Positions 19,491 through 28,355 are shown, counted from the first letter of the stretch. The stretch is DNA of 64,000 bases from Pseudomonas sp. DNDY-54 (GCF_019880365.1 NZ_CP082271.1:2976001-3040000), one strand, 5' to 3'. The notes: a model not told the origin generated them from the letters alone. Translations and numbers: made by a program.

Positions 19491-19934
19491 ATGTTCAAGC
19501 ACTTCATGATGAGCGCCGCGGCGCTGAGCTTCGCCGTATTGACTGGCTGCGCGTCGGTACCCATGGAATCGCCCGAGAAGGATCAGGCTTACAAGGCCTT
19601 CCCAACGCCACCACAGGACCAGGCCGGTCTCTACATCTTTCGCGACTCGATGCTCGGGGGAGCGCTAAAGAAGTCGGTGAAAATCGACGGTGAAGTCATC
19701 GGCGAAACCGCGCCCAACACCTATTTCTATCGTTTGATCACGCCAGGGTTGCATTCGCTTGCCACCGAATCGGAGTTCAGCGACAACCTCATCGAGCTCA
19801 ATGCCAAGCCCGGCAAGAACCACTACGTGCGCCAGTCAATCAAGATGGGGCTGTTCGTAGGCGGAGCCAAGCTGACCGAAGTGTCTGAAAGCGAAGGCCA
19901 GAAAGCCGTGGCAAACACCGAACTCGCTCGCTAG
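19491..19934 (+). CDS. DUF2846-type lipoprotein
   Basis: 147 residues with a lipoprotein signal: MFKHFMMSAAALSFAVLTGC, with the lipobox LTGC and lipidated Cys20. The mature part contains GLYIFRDSMLGGALKKSVKIDG, the typical start of DUF2846 domains (a small beta-rich domain found in outer-membrane-associated lipoproteins). Function unknown. A perfect bidirectional terminator follows 23 bp after the stop. Confidence 0.85.
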   Translation: MFKHFMMSAAALSFAVLTGCASVPMESPEKDQAYKAFPTPPQDQAGLYIFRDSMLGGALKKSVKIDGEVIGETAPNTYFYRLITPGLHSLATESEFSDNLIELNAKPGKNHYVRQSIKMGLFVGGAKLTEVSESEGQKAVANTELAR

Positions 19935-19957
19935 TCGTCCAATTCGAGCGCAACAAT

Positions 19958-19985
19958 AAAAAGCCCCGTCATCGCGGGGCTTTTT
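19958..19985. terminator. Bidirectional Rho-independent terminator
   Basis: Perfect stem aaaaagccccg / cggggcttttt with a 6-base loop. A T run follows on both strands, so it serves the lipoprotein gene on the plus strand and the methyltransferase on the minus strand. Confidence 0.95.
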
Positions 19986-20014
19986 CATGTCGGCTGTACG
20001 CGCTGAGCGCCCGG

Positions 20015-20758
20015 TCAACTCTTCACGCAGGCAAACAACGCATTCCCCGAATTACCACCCCAGGGAATGAGCCTCTGATAATCGTGCTCGAGCACGTGGA
20101 CGTCGAAGTGCGGCTTCAGCAGGTCGGAGAGTTCACTGAAGCTGACGGCGACCATGGGATGCTCGTCTTGCCATACCTGGCTGTCGCCGGCGAGGGTCCG
20201 CTCGATACGAAGCTTGAGTAGCTGGCTTTCGCCAGTGCCGGCGTAGTGCCAGCGGGAGCTGAAAGTGAACAGGCCATCGTCATGCCGGGCGCTGTGCGAC
20301 ACATAGGAGCGGTTGTCGATGCTGTGCTTGTCGACGGCGTTGAAGCAGAACAGCCCACCGGCCGCTAACGCGCTGTGTGCACTGGCGATACAGGCCTTCA
20401 ACCGCTCGACGCTAGCGCTGTAGTGGATGGAGTACAGGAAGCAGGTAATCAAATCGACTGGCTGATCCAGGGTGAAACCACACATGTCCTGCCGGGAGAA
20501 ATGCGCTTCCGGGCAGCGGATGGCCGCTCTGTCCAGCATGGGCTGATTGATGTCGAGCCCGCTGCTCTCGAAGCCCGCGTCGATGAAATGCCGCACATGC
20601 GGCCCGGTCCCACAGGCGAGATCCAAGTGCGTCTTTCCGCCATTGCCGAACAGCTGTTGAAGCCGATGAATACAGTGGCTTTGTGCGCTGTAGTCGATGT
20701 CGGCACACATGAGGTCGTAGTAACCCGACAAGTCGGTATAGAGCGCATTGCCGGGCAT
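20015..20758 (-). CDS. Class I SAM-dependent methyltransferase
   Basis: 247 residues with a Rossmann-type fold. Motif I is HLDLACGTGPHVRHF (about residues 43-57), the acidic residue at the end of strand 2 is in SSGLDINQPMLDRA, and the post-motif region shows FSRQDMCGF and DLITCFLYSIHY. The substrate is unknown; small-molecule or lipid methyltransferases share this layout. It is transcribed toward the bidirectional terminator at 19958. Confidence 0.9.
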   Translation of the reverse strand: MPGNALYTDLSGYYDLMCADIDYSAQSHCIHRLQQLFGNGGKTHLDLACGTGPHVRHFIDAGFESSGLDINQPMLDRAAIRCPEAHFSRQDMCGFTLDQPVDLITCFLYSIHYSASVERLKACIASAHSALAAGGLFCFNAVDKHSIDNRSYVSHSARHDDGLFTFSSRWHYAGTGESQLLKLRIERTLAGDSQVWQDEHPMVAVSFSELSDLLKPHFDVHVLEHDYQRLIPWGGNSGNALFACVKS

Positions 20759-20860
20759 GATGGCCTGCTGGTCGAGCGGGAGCGTTGAGGGGCGCGCATC
20801 ATAATCTCAACCCCGGCACGGTGGAATGGCCCCGTAGTGGCCGAGGGCAAACACGAGGAA

Positions 20861-20895
20861 GGTGGCGGGCCTTACAGGCGCCTGAGCCCGCCACC
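20861..20895 (-). terminator. Hairpin downstream of the SRPBCC gene
   Basis: Perfect 10-bp arms ggtggcgggc (20861-20870) and gcccgccacc (20886-20895) with a 15-base loop, 19 bp after the stop of the minus-strand gene at 20915. There is no clean T run. Confidence 0.5.
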
Positions 20896-20914
20896 CTTCT
20901 CGCCTTAAGGACAA

Positions 20915-21361
20915 TCACTCATCCGGAATCTCTGCCTCGACCAGCTTCGCCAGCAGTGTCAGCGACTCCTGCCAGCCGAGATAGCAGGCTTCGGCGGGAA
21001 TCGCGTCGGGGATACCTGCCTGGATGATGTTCAGCTCGGTACCGCAGGAAACCTGTGTGAACGTCACGGTCACTTCAATGGTGCCCGGTAAGCCGGGATC
21101 ATCGAACCTGTCTTCGTAGCGGATGCGCTGGTTTTCCAGCAGTTCCAGATACTCGCCACTGAAGCATTGGGTCGTGCCGGTGGTGAAATGGGTGAACGAC
21201 ATCCTGTAACGGCCACCAACACGCGCATCGAGCTCATGCACCTTGCCCGTGAAGCCATTCGGCGGCAGCCATTTAGCCTTGGCGTCTGCATCGAGGAACG
21301 CGCGGTAGAGGCGGTCTGGCGTCGTTCGCAAGACGCGGTGAAGACGGACGGTGCTGGTCAT
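20915..21361 (-). CDS. SRPBCC / AHSA1-type ligand-binding protein
   Basis: 148 residues. The sequence follows the AHSA1 subgroup of the START/Bet v1 fold: VLRTTPDRLYRAFLDADAKAKWLPP near the start, GGRYRMSF in the middle, then a strand pair ending TVTFTQVSCGTELNI, and a C-terminal helix with GWQESLTLLAKLVE. Members bind hydrophobic ligands or act as Hsp90-activator-like domains; many are uncharacterised. It lies 121 bp downstream of a TetR gene on the same strand and could be cotranscribed. Confidence 0.88.
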   Translation of the reverse strand: MTSTVRLHRVLRTTPDRLYRAFLDADAKAKWLPPNGFTGKVHELDARVGGRYRMSFTHFTTGTTQCFSGEYLELLENQRIRYEDRFDDPGLPGTIEVTVTFTQVSCGTELNIIQAGIPDAIPAEACYLGWQESLTLLAKLVEAEIPDE

Positions 21362-21482
21362 GGCGGTTCTCCATTGGTTGCGGGTTCGCCTTGATAGTCG
21401 AACGCAGGAGGAGGATTTCGACGACCGCGTGCGTCTTGTGATCCATCAGGTGTTCTCGTGATAGGCAATCGATCGATGGCGG

Positions 21483-22115
21483 TCAGGCCGTATCGCTTGA
21501 ACCCGCGAGTGAGCGCAGACACAGCTGCTCCATGCAGCCGGCCCAGGCGTGCATGCGATCCGCTTCGAGCTGCACCAGCATGGCGTAACGGCGCCCGCCC
21601 CAAACGGAAAGATGAAGCGCTTCCAGGGTCGCAGCAGAGGGGCGCACCGGCAGGTCGGTGGCGACGTCGATGACTCGCTGCCAGGCGCCCAACAGATCTT
21701 CGTAAACCCTTCGCTGATGCTTGGGCTCGGCCACCAGCGTTTCCAATTCGAGCATGTCCGGGTGAAACCACGGCAGCTGCGGCTCGACCCCGGCCAGAGC
21801 GCGCACCAGCCGCCGGATGCGTTCGTGCCAGGCCAGCGCGGTTGGCGCTATCGCCTGCACGTCGATCGCATCCAGCAACTGCTCGACGCAATAGCGCACG
21901 TAGCCCGAGTGCAGCGCATGTTTACTGGGGAAATAGTCATACAGCGTACCAATGGCCACGCCGGCTTCCAGAGCAACCGCTCGGGTGGTCAATCGAGACC
22001 AGCCGTCGCGCTGCCAAATCCGAACATAGCTGTCGAAAATCGCCTGAACAGTGGCCTTGGCGCGCCGCTGAGTAGGCCGTTTGAGCGGCTTGGCGCTCGG
22101 CAATCGTGTGCTCAT
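21483..22115 (-). CDS. TetR-family transcriptional regulator
   Basis: 210 residues. The N-terminal HTH covers about residues 18-65, with RLTTRAVALEAGVAIGTLYDYFPSKHAL matching the TetR recognition helix pattern. The C-terminal helical ligand domain is variable. It is divergent from the DUF2855 gene with a 73-bp gap, so it probably represses that gene. The ligand is unknown. Confidence 0.9.
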   Translation of the reverse strand: MSTRLPSAKPLKRPTQRRAKATVQAIFDSYVRIWQRDGWSRLTTRAVALEAGVAIGTLYDYFPSKHALHSGYVRYCVEQLLDAIDVQAIAPTALAWHERIRRLVRALAGVEPQLPWFHPDMLELETLVAEPKHQRRVYEDLLGAWQRVIDVATDLPVRPSAATLEALHLSVWGGRRYAMLVQLEADRMHAWAGCMEQLCLRSLAGSSDTA

Positions 22116-22188
22116 CTAATCCGAACCCGGCGGTGAAACGAAAGGGCTACAGTCAATGCCGTCCATTTACGAACCCAAGGTGCCATTG

Positions 22189-23292
22189 ATGAGCGTCATT
22201 CGCCAGTTGCAGAACAACAAGAAAGACATGGAGCAGACCCGCCTTCAGACCCAGGCCATGCCGGAACTGAAACCCGGCGAAGCCCTGCTGCGGATCAGCC
22301 GACTGGCCCTGACCACCAACAATGTCACTTACGCGGCGTTCGGCGAAACCCCTCACCTGCGTTACTGGGACTTCTTCCCACCGGGCGATGCCGACTGGTT
22401 CCACATGCCCGCCTGGGGATTTGCCGAGGTCGTGGAAAGCACCGTTGATGGCCTCGCGAAAGGCGAACGCTTCTATGGCTTCTGGCCGATCGCCAGCCAT
22501 TTGGTCATGCAACCGGTGCGGGTCTCCGAGCGCGGTTTCTACGACGGTGCCGACCATCGACTTGAACTCACATCAGCCTACAACCAGTACCAGCGCATCA
22601 GCAGCGACGACGCCTATCGCGCCGAGAGCGAGAACTACCAGATGCTGTTGCGCCCGCTGTTCATCACCTCGTTCATGCTGGCCGACTTCCTGGACGACAA
22701 CGCCTTCTTCGGCGCACGCCAGATTCTGATCTCCAGCGCCTCGAGCAAAACGGCATACGGCACTGCATTCTGCCTGCAGGATAACCCCGCCGTGCAGGTC
22801 ATCGGCCTGACATCACCCAGCAATACCGACTTCGTCAAGCGTCTCGGCTGCTACCGTCAGGCGCTGGCCTACGACCAGCTCGCTTCGCTGGACCCGAGCG
22901 TGCCCACGCTCTACGTGGACTTCTCCGGTAGCGCGAGCCTTCGTCAGCAGATTCATGGACACTTCAAGGACGCCCTGGTGTACGACTGCTACGCCGGGTC
23001 CGCCCAGAGTCACGAATACAGCAAGCGTGACCAGACGCTGGCCGGCCCGCAGCCGCAGCCCTATTTCGCGCCTTACCAGATCAAGAAACGCAACGCCGAC
23101 TGGGGCCCCGCCGAGGTGACCCGCCGCTTCAACGAAGCACAGCTGGCCTTCATTGCCCGCGTGAGCGACGCACAGCAGCCTTGGATGCAGGTGAACGAGC
23201 ACGCCGGCCTTGAAGCGGCGCAGACGCTCGCCGAATCCTTGATCAAAGGCGCTATCAATCCGCTGGAGGGGCACGCCGTGGTCCTCGACTGA
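22189..23292 (+). CDS. DUF2855 family protein (MDR-like oxidoreductase fold)
   Basis: 367 residues. The sequence has the DUF2855 features: GEALLRISRLALTTNNVTYAAFG near the start and YWDFFPP followed by WGFAEV, then a Rossmann-like half with ILISSASSKTAYGTAF and VIGLTSPSN. The family looks like a distant relative of medium-chain dehydrogenases and lacks proven function. I prefer the ATG at MSVIRQLQ, which has AAGGTG seven bases ahead; an ATG 11 codons upstream (22156) with a weaker AAGGG is possible. Divergent from a TetR gene. Confidence 0.85.
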   Translation: MSVIRQLQNNKKDMEQTRLQTQAMPELKPGEALLRISRLALTTNNVTYAAFGETPHLRYWDFFPPGDADWFHMPAWGFAEVVESTVDGLAKGERFYGFWPIASHLVMQPVRVSERGFYDGADHRLELTSAYNQYQRISSDDAYRAESENYQMLLRPLFITSFMLADFLDDNAFFGARQILISSASSKTAYGTAFCLQDNPAVQVIGLTSPSNTDFVKRLGCYRQALAYDQLASLDPSVPTLYVDFSGSASLRQQIHGHFKDALVYDCYAGSAQSHEYSKRDQTLAGPQPQPYFAPYQIKKRNADWGPAEVTRRFNEAQLAFIARVSDAQQPWMQVNEHAGLEAAQTLAESLIKGAINPLEGHAVVLD

Positions 23293-23419
23293 ACAGTGGT
23301 CGGAAGTGCCTGACGGTGATCGAACGCGCCGCGATTGGCGAACAGCCAGCGCGGCGAAGCGCCTGGAAAAGGCGGAGATCTCCCTACCGCCCGTGCAATG
23401 CCAGCCCCCACGTTGCGGC

Positions 23420-23806
23420 TTACGCGTCCCGTCTGCGCGACGTGCTTCGCGGCTGTAGCTGGTCCAGCGCCTCCGAGTTCTGCCTCGCCCAGTCGTAGAT
23501 CATCTCGATAGGCTGGACCATGAGTTTGCCCAACGGCGACAGCGCGTAGCTCACCGCCGGGGGTACGGTGTCGAGCGTGTGGCGTTCAATCAGCCTGCTC
23601 GCTTCCAGCTCGCGCAGCGTCTGGATCAGCATTTTCTTCGAGATGCCCGGCAGGCTTCGGTGCAGCGCGCCGCTCCGCGCTACGCCGTCGTGGCGGGCCT
23701 GTAGCGTGTGCAGAATCATGCTGGTCCACTTGGTCGAGAAAAGCTCGAGCACGCGGCGTGGCGCGCAGTCTTCGCGCCATTGTTCTTCATCAGAGCTGGG
23801 TTGCAT
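23420..23806 (-). CDS. HxlR-family winged-helix regulator
   Basis: 128 residues. The HxlR pattern is clear: CAPRRVLELFSTKWTSMILHTL, then LHRSLPGISKKMLIQTLRELEASRLIER, and YALSPLGKLMVQPIEMIYDWA. These dimeric wHTH proteins often respond to reactive electrophiles and control an adjacent oxidoreductase. The gene is divergent from an SDR gene with an 88-bp gap, its likely target. Confidence 0.93.
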   Translation of the reverse strand: MQPSSDEEQWREDCAPRRVLELFSTKWTSMILHTLQARHDGVARSGALHRSLPGISKKMLIQTLRELEASRLIERHTLDTVPPAVSYALSPLGKLMVQPIEMIYDWARQNSEALDQLQPRSTSRRRDA

Positions 23807-23894
23807 CGGGGATGGTTACCATTTGGTGCCGACTTGGAGCGGCATTTTTGAGGGGGTAAGGTGCAGGCCTGTTTCATTTTGTGGGGGTCTGGAC

Positions 23895-24956
23895 ATGACA
23901 AATCAAGCACTGGTGGTCGGCGCGAGTGGCATCGTGGGTAGCGCGGTGTCGCGCCTGCTGGCCAAAGAGGGCTGGGCCGTCGCCGGGCTGGCCCGTCGAC
24001 CGAACGCCGAAACGGGCATCACGCCGATCAGCGCGGATCTCTTGAACCCCTCTGCATTAGCCACAGCGCTGAGCGGCGTGTCGCCCACGCATCTCTTTCT
24101 GACCACCTGGGCTCGGCAAGCCAGCGAGGCGGAGAATATCCGTGTCAATGCGCAAATGGTGCGCAACGTGCTCGAAGCCGTCCGCCCGTCCGGCTCGGTT
24201 CGCCATGTGGCGCTGGTCACCGGTCTCAAGCATTACCTCGGCCCGTTCGAAGCCTATGGCAAGGGCTCGCTGCCGCAGACACCGTTTCGTGAGGAACAGG
24301 GGCGGCTCGACGTCGAGAACTTCTACTACGCGCAAGAGGACGAAGTGTTCGCGGCGGCCGACCGAGATGGCTTCACCTGGAGCGTACACCGGCCCCACAC
24401 CGTCACCGGCGTGGCCGTGGGTAATGCGATGAATATGGCAACCACGCTGGCCGTCTACGCGTCCATCTGCCGGTTTACTGGCCGACCCTTCCGTTTTCCG
24501 GGCTCGGATGTGCAGTGGAACAGCCTGACCGACATGACCGATGCGGATCAGCTGGCCAGGCATCTGCGCTGGGCCGCGACCACACCGGCAGCTGCCAATC
24601 AGGCCTTCAACATCGTCAATGGTGATGTGTTCCGCTGGAAATGGATGTGGTCGCGCATTGCCGAGTGGTTCGGTATCGAGGCGGCAGCGTTCGATGGCCA
24701 GCCCGCGCCACTGGAGCAGCAGATGGCCAACGACGCCGAGGTCTGGGCAGAAATGACCAAGCAGTTCGGCCTGGCTGAAGCGGACATCGGCAAGCTCATC
24801 TCGCCATGGCACACCGATGCGGATCTGGGCCGACCTATCGAGGTGGTGACGGACATGTCGAAGAGTCGGAAACTAGGCTTTCTGGACTACCAGGCGAGTG
24901 ACGAGGCGTTCTTCAACGTGTTCTCGACGCTGCGTGCCCGCAAGCTCATCCCCTGA
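23895..24956 (+). CDS. SDR-family NAD-dependent epimerase/reductase (PRISE-like)
   Basis: 353 residues. The N-terminal nucleotide-binding motif is VVGASGIVGSAVSRLLA, followed by the basic residues ARRP that favour NADPH. A central YAQEDEVF takes the place of the usual Y-x-x-x-K, and FNIVNGDVFRWKWMWSRIAEWFG near the C-terminus matches plant progesterone 5-beta-reductase/iridoid-synthase-like (PRISE) proteins in bacteria. These reduce activated alkenes. Start at ATG; the frame is open 109 codons further upstream but overlaps the divergent regulator. Divergent from HxlR, which is the probable regulator. Confidence 0.88.
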   Translation: MTNQALVVGASGIVGSAVSRLLAKEGWAVAGLARRPNAETGITPISADLLNPSALATALSGVSPTHLFLTTWARQASEAENIRVNAQMVRNVLEAVRPSGSVRHVALVTGLKHYLGPFEAYGKGSLPQTPFREEQGRLDVENFYYAQEDEVFAAADRDGFTWSVHRPHTVTGVAVGNAMNMATTLAVYASICRFTGRPFRFPGSDVQWNSLTDMTDADQLARHLRWAATTPAAANQAFNIVNGDVFRWKWMWSRIAEWFGIEAAAFDGQPAPLEQQMANDAEVWAEMTKQFGLAEADIGKLISPWHTDADLGRPIEVVTDMSKSRKLGFLDYQASDEAFFNVFSTLRARKLIP

Positions 24957-25034
24957 TCGCCGCCGGTTACGTCGCAGCCACCGGCGTTCGGGCTGTCCCG
25001 TATACTCGCGCGTTTTCCGCGCGAGTCTTCCCTT

Positions 25035-25526
25035 GTGAGCAACAAACGATACGCCTGCATTGGCCTGAGCAACCCGAAGTCGCCCTCGAACGTCGGCGCA
25101 ATCATGCGGGCGGCGGGCTGCTATGGCGCGGCCTCGGTGTTCTATACCGGCACCCGTTATGACCGCGCCAAGGACTTCATCACCGACACCAAGAAGGTCC
25201 ACCAGGACATTCCGCTTATCAACATCGACGACCTGCGCAAGATCCTGCCCCTTGGTTGCGTGCCGGTCGCCGTGGAGCTGGTCGAAGGTGCACGCGCCCT
25301 CCCCGAGTACACGCACCCGGATCGGGCCCTATACATCTTCGGTGCCGAAGACGGATCGCTGAGCAAGGAAATCCGCGACTGGTGCGAGGATGTGGTGTAC
25401 ATCCCCACCAACGGCTGCATGAACCTCGCCGCAACGGTGAATGTGGTGCTTTATGACCGCTTGGCCAAGGGCAACAACACACGCTCCGGCCCAGGCTTCG
25501 GACGCGAACCCCAGCCGAACACCTAG
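25035..25526 (+). CDS. SpoU-family RNA 2'-O-methyltransferase (TrmH type)
   Basis: 163 residues, an alpha/beta-knot SPOUT fold. Motif 1 is LSNPKSPSNVGAIMRAAGCYGA (with Asn and Arg essential in the family), motif 2 YIFGAEDGSLSKEI, and motif 3 YIPTNGCMNLAATVNVVLYDRL. The enzyme transfers methyl from SAM to a ribose 2'-OH of tRNA or rRNA. It lacks an N-terminal RNA-binding extension, like TrmL-sized members, but the target cannot be named. The start is GTG (25035). Standalone. Confidence 0.92.
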   Translation: MSNKRYACIGLSNPKSPSNVGAIMRAAGCYGAASVFYTGTRYDRAKDFITDTKKVHQDIPLINIDDLRKILPLGCVPVAVELVEGARALPEYTHPDRALYIFGAEDGSLSKEIRDWCEDVVYIPTNGCMNLAATVNVVLYDRLAKGNNTRSGPGFGREPQPNT

Positions 25527-25671
25527 GCCCGCTGCCGCATTCGCCAAATCGGTACGTTCAGCACTGGCCGTACGCCTAGCCGCGGTCGGCAGCTCGGTTA
25601 TCAGGTCATTTTCTCGATAGCGTTTTAGCGTCTAGCCTGAGGAGCTGACCTCACCACCGCCGGGGACGCCG

Positions 25672-26067
25672 ATGACGAGCACCGAACTAACCGATTGCTA
25701 CACGGGCTACATTGCCTGTTTGAACAGCCAGAACTGGTCCGAGCTGGGCCAATTCGTCGATGAGGATGTGCATTACAACGGTCAGCGAATTGGGCTTGAG
25801 GGCTATCGTGCGATGCTCGAGAACGACTTTGAAGCCATCCCCGATCTGCATTTCAACGTCGGGCTGCTGATCGCCGAGCCGCCGCGTGTGGCCTGTCAGT
25901 TGCGGTTCGACTGCCGGCCCGTTGGCGAATTGTTTGGCTTCCCGGTAAACGGGCGAACGGTGCAATTCAGCGAAAACGTGTTCTACGAATTCCGGAACGG
26001 AAGGATCTGCAACGTCTGGTCAGTCATCGACAAGGCGGCAGTTGGCGCCCAACTCGAAGGCCACTAG
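25672..26067 (+). CDS. SnoaL-like ester cyclase / NTF2-fold protein
   Basis: 131 residues with an NTF2-like fold. FVDEDVHYNG, then LEGYRAMLENDFEAIPDLHFNV and FCRPV-like RFDCRPVGELFGFPVNGRTVQFSENVFYEF form the SnoaL/ester-cyclase pattern. The fold houses polyketide cyclases, isomerases and many proteins of unknown function, and the substrate cannot be inferred. ATG with GGGGACG upstream. Confidence 0.85.
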   Translation: MTSTELTDCYTGYIACLNSQNWSELGQFVDEDVHYNGQRIGLEGYRAMLENDFEAIPDLHFNVGLLIAEPPRVACQLRFDCRPVGELFGFPVNGRTVQFSENVFYEFRNGRICNVWSVIDKAAVGAQLEGH

Positions 26068-26217
26068 CGGGAGGTCATGCGTGAAGTCGTGGTAGCGGCC
26101 GCGGTCGGGCGTTCTAGCCGTGCCCGTCCACAGCCGCGCAACGGCAACAGGACGGGCCGAAGAGACGGCCGCCACCCGCCCACGTATGACGAAACAATCG
26201 GTGCGAGCCGCTTCGGT

Positions 26218-26343
26218 TCAGGACTTGGCCATCACCAGTACAAACCCCACGACAATCCCCGCCAGGGCAATCAGCCAGCCGATCCGATGCGCACGGTTCT
26301 TTTCGGCCTGGCGCACGGGGTCCACGGGTTTTTTCTTTCTCAC
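26218..26343 (-). CDS. Small single-pass membrane protein (41 aa)
   Basis: A GTG-started ORF with a good ribosome site (AGGTGGA, three bases before). The product begins with a basic segment RKKKPVDPVRQAEKNRAHR and continues with one transmembrane helix IGWLIALAGIVVGFVLVMA, ending KS. Net positive N-terminus and helix length predict the N-in orientation. I do not recognise a family; it was too short for the 60-codon ORF cut-off. The overlapping longer frames look like noise. Confidence 0.65.
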   Translation of the reverse strand: MRKKKPVDPVRQAEKNRAHRIGWLIALAGIVVGFVLVMAKS

Positions 26344-26496
26344 GTTCCACCTGTCTGTCGGTCTATACGGCGCACGCTGAGAAGGGGGTCGAGCCTGCTC
26401 AGCACAATGCGCGCCTTTTTAGGCCGTAAGGGTGGGATTGTCCAGCGGGTCGCCCCGCTGTGATCAGGAAACTCAGCCGGCCATGCGATGCGGCTG

Positions 26497-26649
26497 TTAT
26501 CCGAGCGGGCTCTCGCCCGGGTTCGGTTCGACATCAGATTCGGCTTCTTTCTCCGACTCGGCGTTTTCGCCTGAATCAGGCGCGTCTCCGTATTCATCGT
26601 AATCGGGCGGGGTCAGCCCATCTTTTAGCGGGTCTTTGGGGTCGATCAT
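26497..26649 (-). CDS. Small acidic, disordered protein (50 aa)
   Basis: A 50-residue ORF starting MIDPKDPLKDGLTPPDYDEYG with GAGGAC ten bases ahead. It is very rich in Asp, Glu, Pro and Ser and has no hydrophobic stretch, so it should be disordered. No family is recognised. The frame is open further upstream, but that part has no start signal and reads as noncoding. Confidence 0.5.
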   Translation of the reverse strand: MIDPKDPLKDGLTPPDYDEYGDAPDSGENAESEKEAESDVEPNPGESPLG

Positions 26650-26836
26650 TTCAGCGGTCCTCGTGGATTCGGCGATGTCGTGAAGCTGCTGAGATTGGAA
26701 CCCGCCAAAAGACCGTGGTTCGGCTATCTGGCCGGGCGCCGTCTGAATGAGCCATCGTCCGGGCTGTCCGCTACACATGAGAACGCGCCACTCCCCAGAG
26801 GGAGCAGCGCGCTACAGGCTGCGGTACCGCTGAGGC

Positions 26837-27811
26837 TTACTGGGTCTGCATGACCGACGCCGTATTGCCGTTGCCGGATTGCATGATGAATGCACTGTTG
26901 GCCTGCATATCGTTTTGCATGACGGTCGCCACGTTGTAGGTACCCATTTGCGTCACGTTCGCATACTGGTCAGCGCCAAACTGCTCGACGTCGATGGTGT
27001 TGTTGTTGCCGCCCATTTGCAGCGCATCGACGATGAGCGAGTCGCCATCCTGCGCGATATCCACGTTCTGGTTGTCTCCGACTGACATGCCCTCGACGTC
27101 GTTATTGCTGCCGGCCTGAGTGAGGGTTGCCACGTTGGCGTTACCGTCCTGCAGGAAATTCAGCTCGTTGCCGGTGCCGGTCTGCGAAGCGGTCAAGTCG
27201 TTGCCCTCGCCGGTCTGGCTGACCGAGGCGTATGCATCCGTCGCACCGGTCTGGGTGATCGAGCCCCTGTTGTAGTTGCCGTACTGCTGCAGGTAGGCCT
27301 CGTTCCCCTCGCCTTGTGTCTGGGTCACAGTGCCGTCGTTCCAGTCGCCCTCCTGAAGCACGTCGGCCAAGCTGTTAACCGTACCGTACTGGTCGATCTC
27401 TGCCAGGTTATTGGAGCCATCCTGTTCCTGAAGCGCGGTGACCGAGGTGGAATGCTGCTGGTAGACGCTCGCACTGTTGCCGGTGCCGTTAGTCTGGATC
27501 TGTTCAGACAGTGAATTGCCGGACGTAGCGAACTGCTTTGCATAGAGTTCGCTGTTGGTCGAGCTGTCGGTCTGTTCCTGAACTGCCCGGGCGAATGAGT
27601 CGGTCTCCTGGTAGATCTCGACGGTCCCGTTATCGCCCGCCTGATATTGCTCAGCCTCGTTCATCCGGGTGTTGTAGATACCGTTTTTCTGAGTGACGGT
27701 GGCCGTGTTGTTGTCTCCGGTCTGCTCCTGGATGGAGGTATCGAAGTTAGCGAACGCCTGGGTCGCGAACACGGTCAGGATGGCAGCAGCGAGGGGTTTG
27801 AACTTGAACAT
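26837..27811 (-). CDS. Curlin-repeat functional amyloid protein (CsgA/CsgB-like)
   Basis: 324 residues: a signal peptide to about residue 21 (ends ATQAFA, then NFD), then about 13 units of 20-26 residues. Each carries Gln and Asn at regular positions, as in Q-x-G-x-x-N-x-A-x-V-x-Q, the pattern of curlin repeats that stack into a cross-beta amyloid. E. coli CsgA has five repeats, so this one is about twice as long. The ATG has GGAGA nine bases ahead. No csgE, csgF or csgG secretion genes or other curli subunits lie within 10 kb, so it needs a remote export system. Role: extracellular fibre in biofilm, by family. Confidence 0.88.
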   Translation of the reverse strand: MFKFKPLAAAILTVFATQAFANFDTSIQEQTGDNNTATVTQKNGIYNTRMNEAEQYQAGDNGTVEIYQETDSFARAVQEQTDSSTNSELYAKQFATSGNSLSEQIQTNGTGNSASVYQQHSTSVTALQEQDGSNNLAEIDQYGTVNSLADVLQEGDWNDGTVTQTQGEGNEAYLQQYGNYNRGSITQTGATDAYASVSQTGEGNDLTASQTGTGNELNFLQDGNANVATLTQAGSNNDVEGMSVGDNQNVDIAQDGDSLIVDALQMGGNNNTIDVEQFGADQYANVTQMGTYNVATVMQNDMQANSAFIMQSGNGNTASVMQTQ

Positions 27812-28355
27812 GTTGTTTCTCCATGGATGTTTTTGTTCTTAAAGGCACTTCCTTTACCGGTAGTGGCGGACCAGCACCGTACTGCGCTGGCGCGGGTAAA
27901 AGCCCACGCCAGGGTGCAAACGGGCACGGCAGTAAGCCCGGCTGCTCATGGCGTCCGTCAAGACGCGCTGTTCTTGCTCGGCAGGCGATTCGCGCTGCGA
28001 AAAGCGGATCGATTGTGGTGATTCGCGAGGTGGGTCAGCGACGGGCTTTGCGCGTGGAGTGGAGCAGCTTTGAATGCGCGGCTGCGGCCAATCACGTCAA
28101 TCAGCGAGGTCTGGGTAGCACTCGTGGGGTGGGAAAGCTCCGTCGGCCCTTGCATGGCAGGTTCCTAGCGTCCGTTGTCTGGTTGCGATCATGCGCAACG
28201 CCATCGCGGGCGGAATCCATCCAACGAGCGAAATGCATCTGTCTGAAGGCGCAGCCTGTCTGGACCTGACCAACGGTTGTGGGTCGCTAGCGTCGGCGGA
28301 CCAAACCTGACCAGCCGAGAGCAGTCGGCTGCTGTGATGACTGGCGCGCGGCCAA
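27812..28355. other. 544-bp intergenic region upstream of the curlin gene
   Basis: No gene with a start signal was found on either strand; the short frames present have poor codon bias. This is the expected place for the curlin promoter and its control sites. I saw no clear palindrome or -35/-10 pair to name. Confidence 0.4.

Noticed and set aside
23339..23370. Another REP copy after the DUF2855 gene
   Set aside because: It shares only cctggaaaaggc with the island REP and lacks the second arm.
26077..26463. Plus-strand frame of 128 codons
   Set aside because: Overlaps the better-supported small membrane gene on the minus strand, and no domain is seen.
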